In this document: positions 15,591 through 26,022 of the stretch, piece after piece
How positions within the stretch are numbered: position 1 is the stretch's first letter
How the letters are laid out: each line of letters opens with the position of its first letter
NCBI RefSeq assembly: GCF_000313135.1
Contig: NW_004457532.1
Span: 529,691 to 593,690 of the forward strand
DNA: 64,000 bases
Origin: Acanthamoeba castellanii str. Neff
Lineage: Eukaryota; Discosea; Longamoebia; Acanthamoebidae
Direction of reading: 5' to 3'
The notes under the pieces: model-generated
What the model was told of the DNA's origin: nothing
What the model saw: the letters and a program-made list of their open reading frames with translations, nothing else
Databases searched by the model: none
Position numbers and translations under genes: made by a program

Positions 15591-16543
15591 GACACATACA
15601 CACACATACACACATGCATACACACACGACACACACGCGCGACACAACTCACCTTGCCGATGAAGAGAATCTGTCGGCACACTGGAAGGCCCAGGTAGTC
15701 GGGAATCAGGGCCTCTTCCAGCGACACGTCCTCTGGGAGGGAGTCACTTGTCAGCACCGTGTGTCGTGTCGTGTCGTGTCGTGTGTACCCTGCTGGCCGG
15801 TGGTGGAGTAGGCCGGGCGGATGAAGAACTCGTTGCCGTTATCCACCAGGCGTCCATATACCGTCCATGCCGCGATGTAGTGGAAGAGCACGCCGTGACA
15901 CGCCTTCTGCAGTCTGCGAGCAGAAGCGTTGAGTCGCGTGTGTGTGTTGATGCTGATGATGATGATGAGAAGGGCGTGCCTGGTGATGGCGCGCTGAATG
16001 TCGTCGTCACCACAGAAGCTGGCTCGATGTAGAACGTTGAGCAGGGCCGGTCCGTTGTCTTCGCTCTCGGCTCTCTCCGCCACCAGCCGATCCAACGCTG
16101 GCATTACGCTCGCGTGCTGGGAGGCCATGTCGGCTTAGCTTCGCTTGGCGAGATGGAACGGTGGAATAAGTGTTGTTGCACATACCCGGCTCAGCTTGAC
16201 CTCGAGCTCAGAGATGGGCACCTCGCGATCGGGCAGGGAACCCAAATCGAGCACATCTCGGCTGTACTCGCTCAAAATCGCACCCAATTCACGACAGAAG
16301 GCGCGATTGTATTGTCCTGGTTCGCGATGAAGGTTAGGGGATGAATGCGTGGTCGTGGAGGTCTAGTGGGTGGGTACCCGTGGAAGCACTTTGTGAATGG
16401 AGACCCGCCCCTGCAAATTTGCGCAATCTGTGATAGATAGCACCCAATTCCAGCAGATGGCCTTGCCGCAAATCGATGGCAGATGCTTTTGATGAAGATG
16501 GGGGATGACCCACCAGCCGAGCCTGGAATTGACCCAACAGCAT
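13743..16543 (-). CDS. Gamma-tubulin complex component 4-like
   Basis: Spc97/Spc98 family protein of the gamma-tubulin ring complex, which nucleates microtubules. The exon order matches GCP4: GHLLELGAIYHRLRKFAG, then YNRAFCRELGAILSEYSRDV, LQKACHGVLFHYIAAWTVYG with GRLVDNGNEFFIRP, and LIPDYLGLPVCRQILFIGK. Then come VLRDFYLFGHGELYNRFLEQ, SCEFKSNVGLSILFNDDITE, YNELFRFLLRLRRVQMDLER, and DVIEVEFGEMCDKLGG, ending in GAFLQGFRKHRTFVVGVL and a serine-rich tail. About ten introns, several filled with CA, ACGC or GTGTC repeats. The start at 16543 is the first ATG of the exon aligning with the family N-terminus. It is less certain because the first 20 residues align poorly. The gene converges on PARG. 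Confidence 0.88.
15534..15591. repeat. (ACGC)n microsatellite in a GCP4 intron
   Basis: About 14 uninterrupted ACGC units, followed by CA-rich sequence. Strict purine/pyrimidine alternation makes it a candidate Z-DNA former. Confidence 0.95.
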
Positions 16544-16622
16544 GTTTCTTCGATGCTTGCTTTGGAGTTGATTTTGGCGCGAAAAGACAATCCACATTTT
16601 ACTCGTTTATTTCAATTTGGAG

Positions 16623-17660
16623 ATGGAAGATGGCAACACGGCGTTGGGTCCAACCCATCGTCTCTACAGGGCCGTGGGCTCCAGGGTTCTCGCGCAAGAT
16701 GAATGGGACGCCTGGAACGAGGAAGAAAAGACAGCTGCGGTAGGATCCGCGTGGGGATGGGCGATGCTCCTGCCGCTCGGGCCAAATGGGGAGCAGCTCG
16801 GGCGCAAGCTCTCATCAGCCAGCCAGCCGAGGTGCGTGAAGTACCTCGCCCGACTTGTTTGCCAAGCCCGGTCGAGGGAAGCAGCACTGGGCGAATGTCG
16901 GCGATTCGTGGATCAACTGCCAAATGCGGTTCCATCAGGGGGAGGTGAGGCCAAGCGGAGGCGCATCAACGGCGAGGACTCAGAAGCTGACGCGATTGAC
17001 CCGTACCATCCCACCTCAATTTTTTATCGCGATTTAATCTAATCTTTCGTTGATGATTTCGTAGCATCCGGCCAAGGAAGATCAAGACCATCAGGAAAGA
17101 TTTCAAGGACACCAAAGAGGGCCGGCTGGGTCTCGAGCACTTCCTTGACGCGGCTGACCTGCCGTCCCGGGTAGCTTCTAGCTTTCTTCCCTCTCGCCTT
17201 CATCTTGAGGCACACGAGCTGACGTGTTGGTGTATGTGGCATGATCAGGAAGTGTACCAGTACATCCACCACAAGGCCAGCATCACGACCATGCCTCGAA
17301 AGATCTTTCATTCTTCCTCCCTCGTGGCTCTTGGTACCGTTCCTCACTCCACCTGATGTGCACCAGCTCCTGTAAGCCATAAAGCGTTGTTAGTGCGCTC
17401 AAGAGCTCGCTCGCTTGCGTGTTGTGCCCTGTCGCGCAGGCGTGCTGTTTCAGGAGTACTGCCAGTACATGGTCGACCGGTTCGCTGACGACCAGGCAAA
17501 CCAGCAACCTGACGGCGACAGCGCCACGACCACTCCTCAGCAAGAAGGGGAGTCTTCACCACCATCACACCACCCACCGGCGACAGAACAGCCAAACGAC
17601 GAGGCTGACCCCCCGCCACCAGCGGCACAAGCCAGCACCAGTCCAGGGCCGGCCGAGTGA
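16623..17660 (+). CDS. Unknown 263-residue protein
   Basis: I do not recognise this family. Four exons (16623-17002, 17065-17170, 17249-17333, 17440-17660) join in frame at GT-AG borders into 263 codons. Three parts are visible. Residues 1-125 include DEWDAWNEEEKTAAVGS, a PRCVKYLARLVCQARSRE segment and a basic cluster AKRRR that may be a nuclear signal. Residues 127-190 are a compact, probably helical domain (KTIRKDFKDTKEGRLGLEHF, MPRKIFHSSSLVALGVLFQE). The C-terminal 60 residues are rich in Pro, Gln and Ser. The basic cluster and layout suggest a nuclear factor, but this is only an inference. The gene converges on the small membrane protein and shares a promoter region with GCP4. Confidence 0.7.
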
Positions 17661-17751
17661 TGCCGGCACGAGCAAGCAAGAGGGACTGTGTGGTCCTCAT
17701 CATCTTTCGTTTTATGTACATACTACTTCTCTGAGGCTAGAAAAGAACAAG

Positions 17752-18148
17752 TCAGGCCTCGACGATGCCGCTGTTCTTCTCGCTCCAGGTCTGATAGCGC
17801 TTGGCCCACGTCGTGCTCTGTTGGGCGTACCACGCGGATGCCCTCGTGCCCCACTCCTCCCGGTACTCGCCCATCTTGGTCCGGAACTCTTCGCTCTGGC
17901 CCGCCTCTGCACAATCAACACAGGAGCGTCAGCTGACCGTACGTTATGTCGTGTGCGTGTCGTGTGTGTGTCGTGTGTGTCGTGTGTCGTGTGTCGTGTG
18001 ACGTACTGTAGCCCAGGTAGCCGCCCAGGGAGGCGCCCAGCACGAGTCCCCAGCCGAGTGAGGCAAAGTTGCTCTGCTGCGCGTTGGGTTGCGTCATGGT
18101 GCGCTCCGCCTGGTTCATGCTGTTGTTGCTGGGTCGGCTCAGAGACAT
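17752..18148 (-). CDS. Small single-pass membrane protein, unknown
   Basis: 98 residues in two exons (18148-18007, 17906-17752). The first exon has a polar, Gln/Asn-rich start (MSLSRPSNNSMNQAER) and then a glycine-rich membrane-type segment LGWGLVLGASLGGYLGY. The second exon encodes a charged, Trp-rich helix (EEFRTKMGEYREEWGTR, TTWAKRYQTWSEKNSG). The GxxxG-like glycine spacing is common in mitochondrial inner-membrane proteins, but no family is recognised. A TATA-like GGGCATAAAAC lies about 90 bases upstream on the minus strand. The intron is a GTGTC repeat. Confidence 0.7.
17945..18003. repeat. GTGTC-type intronic repeat
   Basis: Fills most of the only intron of the small membrane protein gene with tandem GTGTC/GTGTGTC units. 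Confidence 0.85.
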
Positions 18149-18444
18149 TGTTGTCTTGTTAGTGTTTGTAGTCCTGTGTCCTGTGCGTGTACACTGGTTG
18201 AGTTGTTGGTCTGTTCGTAGCCGACCCAGTCCTGGTTTTATGCCCGTGGCCAACCACAGCCCTCCTTCCTGGAAATTCGCCCTTCCGACCTTCTCCCAGT
18301 TTCCTGCCCTGTCCGCATAAAAAGCTGGAAATGGACCAGGCGATTAAATACGAAGAAATTCGACACCAACATGTTGTTGTTGATCTGGTGGCACGGACAG
18401 ACATCATCACAAACGGGACGATGGTCCCTGGCGATATCGTGGCT

Positions 18445-19187
18445 TTATCGCGTTTGTGGTGGCTTGTCGCGACTGTCGTGACTGTCGTCAGCACCATCAT
18501 CGAGTTGGTCGGCGATTCGATCGAATTCGTCGAGTTGCGCGAGGAGCATGTCGAACTTCTGCTTGGCGGAGAGTTCGTCGGGCTGCGCGGGTGGAGCGCA
18601 GGGCGAGGGCTCCGACGTCAGCGGGAAGACCGGGGCCGTGGTGAACACCAAGTCCGGCCGGTTCTGTAAGAACCGAAGCGTGGGCAGCGCAACCAGACGA
18701 TCTGAGGTGGTCGTGGCCCTCCATTAGTCAGTGCTCGAGTCGTTGTTTTGTTCCACCACACACACACAAGAGCTGAGGTGATACGGTACCACGCTCGTCG
18801 ACGATGACCGGCGTCGTGACACGAATGTCCGACGGCACTTCTCGCACCGCAGTCCCGCTGTCGCGCCACGAACGACAATGTTACCGACGTTTGAATCGAG
18901 GGGGGTGGGGTAGAGGAGAAGGTGGGGCAAGGAGCGTACATGACGTGGGAGACCTTGTAGTCCTTGGTGGTGAGGCGCCGCACAAAGAAGCGGTCGTCGG
19001 TCGTAGGCGGCGGCTGTGACGCGGTGCTCGCGCGGCGCTGGGGTTGGCGGCCACCGACGGTGAAGGAAATGGCGAGCCTGTTCTCCCACAACAGGGTCTC
19101 GCCCGGGCGAATGGGCTCCTTCTCGCTCGTCATGCGCCCTGAAGAGACAAGAGCTTAGCCCAGCCGTGCACATGTGTGCGGTGGTGC

Positions 19188-19219
<32 letters not shown>

Positions 19220-21418
19220 GTGCGTGTGCGTGTGCGGTGGTGGAAAACGTACGTTCGGGACAGATAACGAACATCGATTGGTGCGGGGACTAGAGTCATG
19301 AGGATGGTGGTTTGCGGTCAGCGATCACAAAAAATGAAGCAACGAGCCAGTTGAAAAAAGCGAAAGCGTACGGAAAGGAGCTGGATGAGGCAGCCACAGG
19401 CGGTGAAGGTCGCCTTGAGATGATCCGGCAATATGGGTGTAAGCCCGCGGCCCAGTGTCGCAGTGATCCCGCCCGCGGCATAGGCGGCGGTCTTCTGCAT
19501 GCGCTCAGTGATCTCGCGCAGCATCGGGAGCTTGAGCGAGAGCCGCTCGGCCCGCAGGCCGCCCACACTCACCAGCGCGGCCTGGAGCACGCGCATGCTG
19601 AGCGGCAGCGAGAGCGAGTCGCGAGAGCCGCCGAACAGGGAGACGGGCAGGTAGACGTGGCCCAGGAACTGAGGCGACGGCAGGGACGGCTCGGCGCCGA
19701 AGGGAGAGAACCGGGCGGGGAACGGGCGCGTGGAGAAGCGCGAGTGGGTCCGCATGATGGCGTTGACCTCGGCCTGCATCTCGTTGCGCGCCTTTTGAAA
19801 GTGGTAGATGGTGCGGCTGAGGTCCTCTTTGCCGATCTACACAAAACGAAACAGCACCGCACGTTTGTTGGTCACTGTGTCGTGTGTGTCGTGTGCGTCG
19901 TGTGTGTCCTGTGATGTCCGTCCGAAAGAAGAGCGAATGGGGTTACCGTCTCCCAAAGCAAAGGGAGGGCTTGTCGGATCCGGTTCCGGTGAAAGGTCAT
20001 ATTTTGGTTGGTGGGGTCGTCCACCGCCTCCTGGCCAAAGTGCGCACACGTGGCCATCAGTCGGTCCTGTTCACGCACACGCACACGCACACGCACACGC
20101 ACACGCAAGTTCGTAAGTTGGTTTATGCAACACTCAGTCTTACGCGTGATCTGCCTTACCTTCGAGACTTCGAGCAAGGGCCGCACGATATAGAGCGGAC
20201 TCGGATAGCTGTCGCTGCTGGGCGTGTTGAGTGTTTGATTGGACAGCGGAGGGAAGAGCGGCGGCGCCAAGCGGGTGGACGTCATCGCCGCCTTGGCGCT
20301 GCCGGACCCCGGCGGGACCGGCGGGAAGAACTGAGCGTGGCGTTTCTGGATGCCCGCCAGACCGTCCACGCCGCTGAAGTGCGCCAGCCGCATGATGAAC
20401 GTTTCGACTTGATCCTGCGCGTCGTGTGTGTGGTGTGTGTGTGGTGGTGGTGGTTAACGGTTGCGCGTCAATCTCGGTTGAAGCGACCACATGGGCGAGC
20501 AGTTGAGGCCTACCTCGAGTTGGTGGGCGGTGAGCAGGTTGTGGATGCCTTCGCTCCGGCACTTCTCATAGAGAAGCATGTAGCGGTGCTTCCGCGCAGC
20601 CTCTTGAATGTGGCCCGGCTGGGCCGGCTTGTCCCATGGTCTGTGTAGAATCTCGTGCCGTATACCCTACGCGGTTCGCCTTGTGCGGTAAGCAGACCGA
20701 AGCCATTGTGTGTGTGTGTGTGTGGTAGACAAACTTGCGCGGTCCTACAGACGTACCGACGTTGGTGAGCCAGTCGCGTACTCGCTTTGCCTCCTCGCCG
20801 CTCTCTGGCCGCAGTCCGTGATCCACAGTGAGCGCCAGCACCTTGATGCCCCTCTTCTTGGCCCAACTGGAAGGAGGGAAAACGGGGTGAGAAGTGAGCT
20901 CAAGAACGGCGCGCCTCTCACCATCAGCAGAAGAAGGAGGAGGGAGTACTGGTGTGTCAGGAGGCACAGGGCCATGCTGTCAGGACCACCGGACACGGCG
21001 ATGGCTGCACGGAGGCAAAACAGTATTATGCATTGTATTTTATTAATCAGCGTAAAGGGGTGGTACCGATGGAAGAGCCTGCAGGGACCTTGTCCAGCTC
21101 GGCCTGCATCATGAGGCGAGAAAATTCATCGCTGGAGATGTGCTGTGGTGCTTTCGCGGGCGCAGCTGGGCCAGATGTAGAAAATCGGCGAGACTGAGGG
21201 GCTGGAGAAGTGATGGGAGATGAAGAGGGATGCAGCTGGAAGGCTGCAGCTCGCAGCGGACTACACAGAGGCCCAGCATCAGTTGCAACGGAGCTGGTGG
21301 CGAGTGCAGCCCCCTGCGGCGGCAGCGACCGAAGGAGACGTGGTCGCGGCACCACCAAGCCTCCGGCCCGGGCACCATTCAACCACATCTGCGGCGCTCG
21401 AGCACTACAGCGCTTCAT
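18445..21418 (-). CDS. tilS: tRNA(Ile)-lysidine synthase, probably mitochondrial
   Basis: Converts C34 of the CAU-anticodon isoleucine tRNA to lysidine with ATP and lysine, so that the tRNA reads AUA. The start at 21418 opens an Arg- and Ala-rich, acid-poor leader (MKRCSARAPQMWLNGARAGG) typical of mitochondrial import. Exon 2 has the PP-loop AVSGGPDSMALCLLTHQ. Then follow GIKVLALTVDHGLRPES, ILHRPWDKPAQPGHIQEAAR, SEGIHNLLTAHQLEDQVETF and IMRLAHFSGVDGLAG. The C-terminal part is long, with IRPGETLLWENRLAISFTVG and a Glu/Asp-rich end, giving roughly 700 residues against about 430 in bacteria. Introns carry GTGTGC repeats. It is divergent from the small gene at 21527. Confidence 0.9.
19183..19236. 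repeat. (GTGTGC)n repeat in a tilS intron
   Basis: Alternating GTGTGC/GTGCGT repeat of about 54 bases. A sister ACACGC tract lies at 20075-20106 in another intron of the same gene. Confidence 0.9.
20075..20106. repeat. (ACACGC)n repeat in a tilS intron
   Basis: About five tandem ACACGC units, the complement type of the repeat at 19183-19236. Confidence 0.9.
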
Positions 21419-21526
21419 CTTGTGTCTTTGAAAAATCGATTTATAAAAGTCAGATTACAAGGATTTGCGGGATTCTTTTTCCTTTTGTTTCTTATTTTGA
21501 TTATTGTGAGAGATCTTGGTGTGAGC

Positions 21527-21972
21527 ATGAGCGAGGGCGAATTGAGTGCAGGTCCCGCTGCTCCGCCTCCCAGGCGTATTGCCAAACGCACCAAGCCTCG
21601 TCGACGGCTTATCGATGAGATGCCTGGTAAACATCTAATCCTCGCCGCTACTGCTACTGCCCGTACTCCGTACTTACTTTTGTTGAATTCCCTTCAGAGG
21701 TCGAGCCGAACACGGAGGAGGCGAATGGGACTCCTCTGCCCGAGCTAGCGCAAGAGACCGATGCTAGTACAGGCCTCCTCCCTGCGCCCCCTTTCGCGCC
21801 AACTGGCGCCACCCGGGTGGTGCATGCTTAACCTCCTTGGCCTGGCACCACAGTGCTGCAGGCGGAGGCGGCGCAGGAGCTGGCCGAGCGGCTAGACACC
21901 CTTAGGCAGCTGGCAAACGAGCTGGACCACGACCGGTGGCGTCTGCCAGAAGGCCCCACCACCCTCCTCTGA
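21527..21972 (+). CDS. Small unknown protein, 109 residues
   Basis: Three exons (21527-21626, 21698-21816, 21862-21972) join in frame. The N-terminus is basic and Pro-rich (PPPRRIAKRTKPRRRLID), the middle is acidic (EVEPNTEEANGTPLPE), and the last exon is an amphipathic helix that could form a coiled coil (EAAQELAERLDTLRQLANEL). No family is recognised. The basic cluster would fit nuclear entry. The divergent arrangement with tilS (108 bases between starts) supports a real promoter. In the middle exon the alternative without the last intron gives a stop after VVHA, so the third exon is less certain. Confidence 0.6.
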
Positions 21973-22313
21973 AGCTCGCTCTCTTGTCTTTCCGTTGTTC
22001 ATCTTTCCCGTGTAGATACATCACCGCAGTTCAGGCGCACTGCACTCCCTCTCGTGTGTGTGTGGTGGTGGTGGTGTGTCCAGTTACTTGCTCCATGCTT
22101 CTTGGCCAGCAGCTAAGAGTCATTCGGTGCTAAGGTACAGCATACCCTCTCGTGCCTGCTGGTGCTCCTTGTGCTTGTTAACGTGTAAGTATTTACAGAG
22201 CTACATACGAGCTCAACTGAATATATGTTTGATACATTATCCCTCTTTCTCCTTCTTCATGACATATCTCATGACGTGGCTCTCTTCGTCAGGCCACCTT
22301 GATGTTCTTTCGT
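21973..22313. other. Spacer between convergent genes
   Basis: Holds the 3' ends of the small gene and the Erv46-like gene. It has a short GTGTGTGGTGGTGG tract (22053-22075). I see no gene. Confidence 0.5.
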
Positions 22314-23741
22314 TCACTCGAGCTTGGGGCCAGAGGAGATATGCTTGGCCACTCGGGCTGTGACGCTGGCGATGAGGCCCGATACGGTGAAGATGCCGCC
22401 GACGATGGCGCACAGCTGCAGGAGGAAGTGGCCCAGCGAGCCGCGGCCGCGCGTGATCTTGACCGTGATGGGCGAGATGTCGTACTTGAAGTAGACCGAC
22501 GGGGTCTTGCCCTCGGGCGTCGCCACGTCGTTGAAGTTGTACGTGAACTGGTACGTGTGCTTCGTCCTGCCGTCAGGGCTGCATCCAGAGCAAGAGAGGT
22601 ACCAGGTCAGTTACCATGTTGTGTGTTGTGTGTGTGGCGCGCGTGTCTGTGTCGTTGATGTGGGCTGGTGAACGTACAACTCAAGGATGGTGGGGACGAT
22701 CTGGATGTAGTACTCGTAGGACACGCCCACACCGTTCTTCCGCTGGCTGTTGGCCTTGGTGATGCCGTCGAGCGGACGGAAGAGGCCCACCACGTCGTCG
22801 TCCGTGTCCTGGTCCCTGGCCTGCGCGTTCAGCTCGGCCACCACGTTGGAGTGCCAGTTGCGCCACGCCGGAACCGACACGCCCGACGGATAGAAAACTG
22901 GGCCATCAACACCAGGTCAGTCTTTGCCCCACTGCTGACGTCAGCGGGAGACATGATTGGAGGGCTCACCTCGGGGCGAGTCGGTGAAGAAGAAGGAGTT
23001 GATGTTGTGCTGCATGTCGATGTCCTGCGCCTGGACGTTGCGGCCGTGGGTGGACAGGTGGAAGTTGCCGGGCACCTTGGGCACGTTGATGTAGCCCGCG
23101 ATGCTGCAGCCGGACAGCTCCGAATCCGGGCTCTCCATGTGGAGCTTCACGATCGACTTTTCCTGGAAGTCTTCCACGCCTCCTCCCTTCACAGCCACCA
23201 CAGTTCCACCACCAGGTGAGCAGAGTGCGCGCGTGCGCGTGCGCGTGCGGTGGTGCGCGTGCGGTGTGTCGCTTACCAATACGTCTTCCGTGTCGAGTGC
23301 AATGACGTAGCAGGGAATGCGTGGGACTGTGACGTTGATGTTGATCCGTATCTTCTCCAGGTTCCTGGGCGTATCGACCAGCATCTGTGTCTCCGTCTTG
23401 ATAGACGCGTAGCAATATCTGTGTGCGATGCCGAAGCGAATGAGCCAACTCATCAACCAGGCTTCACGCATGGAAACCGCAGGTGTGGCAGGCAGCTGGG
23501 ACGACGTACACTTCCCAGCTGATGAGCATGGCCATGATGGTGAGGCACACGAGCGAGACGATGGCGCCGGGAACGGAGCCCTTCGTCAGGTCCTTCGGCA
23601 CCCGCCTGTAGAGATCGAAGCCTGAACCGCGACAACACTGAGTCAGGCAAGGCCTCTTATGAATCAGAGTGCTTAAAAAAAGAGATGTGTTATGTTTGGC
23701 TAACACTTACTCTTGAGCAATCCAAGCATCGAATGCGCCAT
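22314..23741 (-). CDS. Erv46/ERGIC3-type cargo receptor
   Basis: COPII/COPI vesicle protein cycling between ER and Golgi, probably a cargo receptor. The ATG at 23741 gives MAHSMLGLLK, then FDLYRRVPKDLTKGSVPGA with the first membrane segment (IVSLVCLTIMAMLISWEVYV). The luminal part has ININVTVPRIPCYVIALDTE, GGGVEDFQEKSIVKLHMES and CSIAGYINVPKVPGNFHLST. These are followed by SYEYYIQIVPTILELY, VYFKYDISPITVKITRGRG and a second membrane segment (HFLLQLCAIVGGIFTVSGLI). The two membrane segments at the ends and the CxI-Y-V-VPGNFH block are typical of the Erv41/Erv46 family; ERGIC3 fits better than ERGIC2 because of the N-terminal block. About six introns. A TATA-like GGGCATAAAG lies about 80 bases upstream. 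Confidence 0.9.
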
Positions 23742-24368
23742 GATGATGATGAAAAGAAGAAGGATACAAGCGAGAGAGATAGTTTGAAGGTTTGAATGAA
23801 GGAAGAGACAGACAAGGCACTTTATGCCCGGGGCACAGGTGGTGCATCGGTGAGCTCACGGGGCTCGAGAGACGCGGGGATCAGAAATGTCGCGTGGATG
23901 ATGAGGAAGGAAAGCCATCGTCAAGCAGGAGCCGAGCGCGCTAAGCTCTGTGCCAGTCTGTGGTGTGATGTGCTCCAGTTTCTGATCCTCTCGTGTTTTT
24001 CACCCGAGATGACCGTTCCCTGGCATGAAGACCAGAGAGCCGGCGTTCGAGTGTCGCCCTGGCTTGACGCGGCGGGGGCACACCTCACTCGACGCCTTCG
24101 ACGCCCTCACGGGGGTGGAGGGCAGGCCGTCAGACTTCCGTTCAGTTCTCGCCAGGCACGTAACCCGAGCTACGTAACACAAGCAACAACCAATGACAGC
24201 ACGAACAAGCTGTTTAGTTCCGTTTCTTATATTTCGAGGGATTCTCACCAACCACAATAGTGTTAGACCACTTCAACTAGTCTTCAAGACATGAAAGGGG
24301 TTTTGCAAACATTTCTTCTCCTGTACTACGACATATTTGGGTCCACAACTTTGAAACGTGGTCTTAAC
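23742..24368. other. Upstream region of Erv46-like gene and 3' region of acetyltransferase
   Basis: The 627-base gap holds the Erv46 promoter (TATA-like at 23818-23828) and a CCAAT box near 24190. A plus-strand open stretch (23796-24260) has no recognisable content and sits over the promoter, so I do not call it. Confidence 0.5.
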
Positions 24369-25663
24369 TTATTGGCTGGTTTCGGAGGAGGTGCTGGCGG
24401 GTGGGGCGAGCTGCTTGATGACTCGGCACGGATTGCCTGCGGCCAGCACGTTGGCCGGGATGTCTTTGGTGACTACGCTGCCGGCGCCGATGGTCGTGTT
24501 GTCCCCGATGGTCACGCCGGGGCACACGATGGCCCCACCACCCAACCACACATTGTTGCCGATCTTGATCGGCTTGGCCAGCTCCGGCCCCTTCGTGTGC
24601 ATACGAACAAAGCGTGAGTTCGCCCACTCGACGCTGTGTGCGTGTAACACGTGGACACGCACGACACGCACCGCACACACACAAACCGCAAGAAAGTGCA
24701 CCTTGATGCGCTCAGCAGCGTCGAGCGGGTGGGTGGCGGCGTAGAGCTGCACCTTGGGCGCGCACAGAACGTTGTCGCCGATCTCCACCATCGCGCAATC
24801 GAGGATAACGCAGTCGAAGTTCATGTAGAACCCCTTGCCCACCTTGATGTGCGTCCCGTAGTCGCAGTAGAAGGGCGGTTCGATGTAGGCACCCTCGCCA
24901 CCCGCACCCAACAGCTCCTTCAGCAGCGCCGACCGCTTGTCCGGCTCCTCCTATTTATTTTGATTTTGTTAGAATTATTATTTATTTATTTATTTATTCT
25001 TGCATTTTTCCTTTTTAAGAAAATAGAATAAATAAATAACCGACTAAGGAATACCTCGGTGGTGGCGTTGTGTTCTCGAAGGAGACGGCGGGCGCGGTGG
25101 CGCATGCGGACGAGTTCGGGGTCCCAGGCCTCGTATGGCAGCCCGCTCAGCATGCGCTCCCTCTGCGTCATCTCGGCTGGTGTCTGCACACGACACGCGG
25201 GGGGGGGGGTCAGCTCACAAACCACACTGACGGCGCTGCAGCAGTGGGGCACCTCCATCGCGCTCTCTGAGTTGCTGTTGCTTGAGTGTTGGGTTGGCGT
25301 TATGGTGATGGTGGAAGAGCGCTGGCCGGAGCCAGTGACGTGGAGAGCTTTGGGTGGCCGCTGCCCAACTAAAGAATGTCAGCAATTGCCTGACACGGCT
25401 AACAGCGGTGCCGCCGACAGGGTTCGAAACGACGCCCATCATCCCTGGCCATTGCTGCAGAGCGGCTTCTTGATCGCAGTGGATGGACTGCTTTCATCAA
25501 GATACATGACAGCATCCACCGTAGCTGCAGGCTCAGTGGGCTCGTGCTCTGCCCGTGATGCTTGCATTTCCTCTTCGCTTTCGCCCGCCACCACGGCTGC
25601 TGCTGCGCCGACGTGCTCCTGGTCCACGAAATTCCCCTCGATAAATTTCGTTTGATTGGCCAT
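24369..25663 (-). CDS. Maltose/galactoside O-acetyltransferase-like enzyme
   Basis: Left-handed beta-helix (hexapeptide) acetyltransferase using acetyl-CoA on a sugar hydroxyl. The family N-terminal block is MTQRERMLSGLPYEAWDPEL (about 25175 downward), then GGEGAYIEPPFYCDYGTHIK and GKGFYMNFDCVILDCAMVEI. The catalytic His follows in QLYAATHPLDAAER, then IKIGNNVWLGGGAIVCPGVT, IGDNTTIGAGSVVTKDIPAN and AAGNPCRVIK. An upstream exon starting at 25663 (MANQTKFIEGNFVDQEH) is open and could be spliced on in frame through a GTGGAT donor, giving an N-terminal extension of about 45 residues. If not, the start is the canonical Met near 25175. Bacterial-type enzyme; lateral origin is possible but not shown. 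Confidence 0.85.
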
Positions 25664-26022
25664 TGGCCCGTTTGAAAAACTGTAGTTCTTCGCTTTAGGG
25701 CGTGGAGACCGTTGCCGTGTTGTTTCTTATCTTGTACTGGTGGAGAGGAGGCGAAAGAGCGAAGAAGCACCGTACGGGCAGGGCCAGCGAATAGCCACAC
25801 TCACTCGAGTGCGCTCACGTGGGGTGGGTTTTGAACGGAGTGCGGTGTGCGGTGGTGCGTGAGACGAGCTCCGTCCGACCACGAAGACGAAGAGAATAGA
25901 TGAAGAGAAGACCGTTGGGCGGAAAAGCGAAGAAAGAACGAAACGCGACGATTTGAGTCGATTTTTCGATCTCTCGAGGAACGAGATTTGACTTGTTCTC
26001 CGCCCGGGAGGACAGAGAAAAG
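25664..26022. promoter_or_regulatory. Divergent promoter region
   Basis: 359 bases between the acetyltransferase start (minus) and the ankyrin-SAM start (plus). It has a purine-rich leader just before 26023. I see no TATA box. An open stretch resembling a mitochondrial presequence on the minus strand lacks an ATG. Confidence 0.4.

Noticed and set aside
15530..15600. ACGC array considered as a CRISPR-like or telomere-like array
   Set aside because: Simple 4-base microsatellite without spacers, inside an intron; telomere repeats do not have this unit.
23796..24260. 154-codon plus-strand frame upstream of the Erv46-like gene
   Set aside because: No family match, poor composition, and it covers the likely promoter.
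24369..25663. Acetyltransferase as a recent bacterial transfer
   Set aside because: It has introns and local GC content; without a tree the origin cannot be argued.
25727..25800. Minus-strand stretch resembling a mitochondrial presequence
   Set aside because: No ATG; begins with GTG and has no good splice to the acetyltransferase exons.
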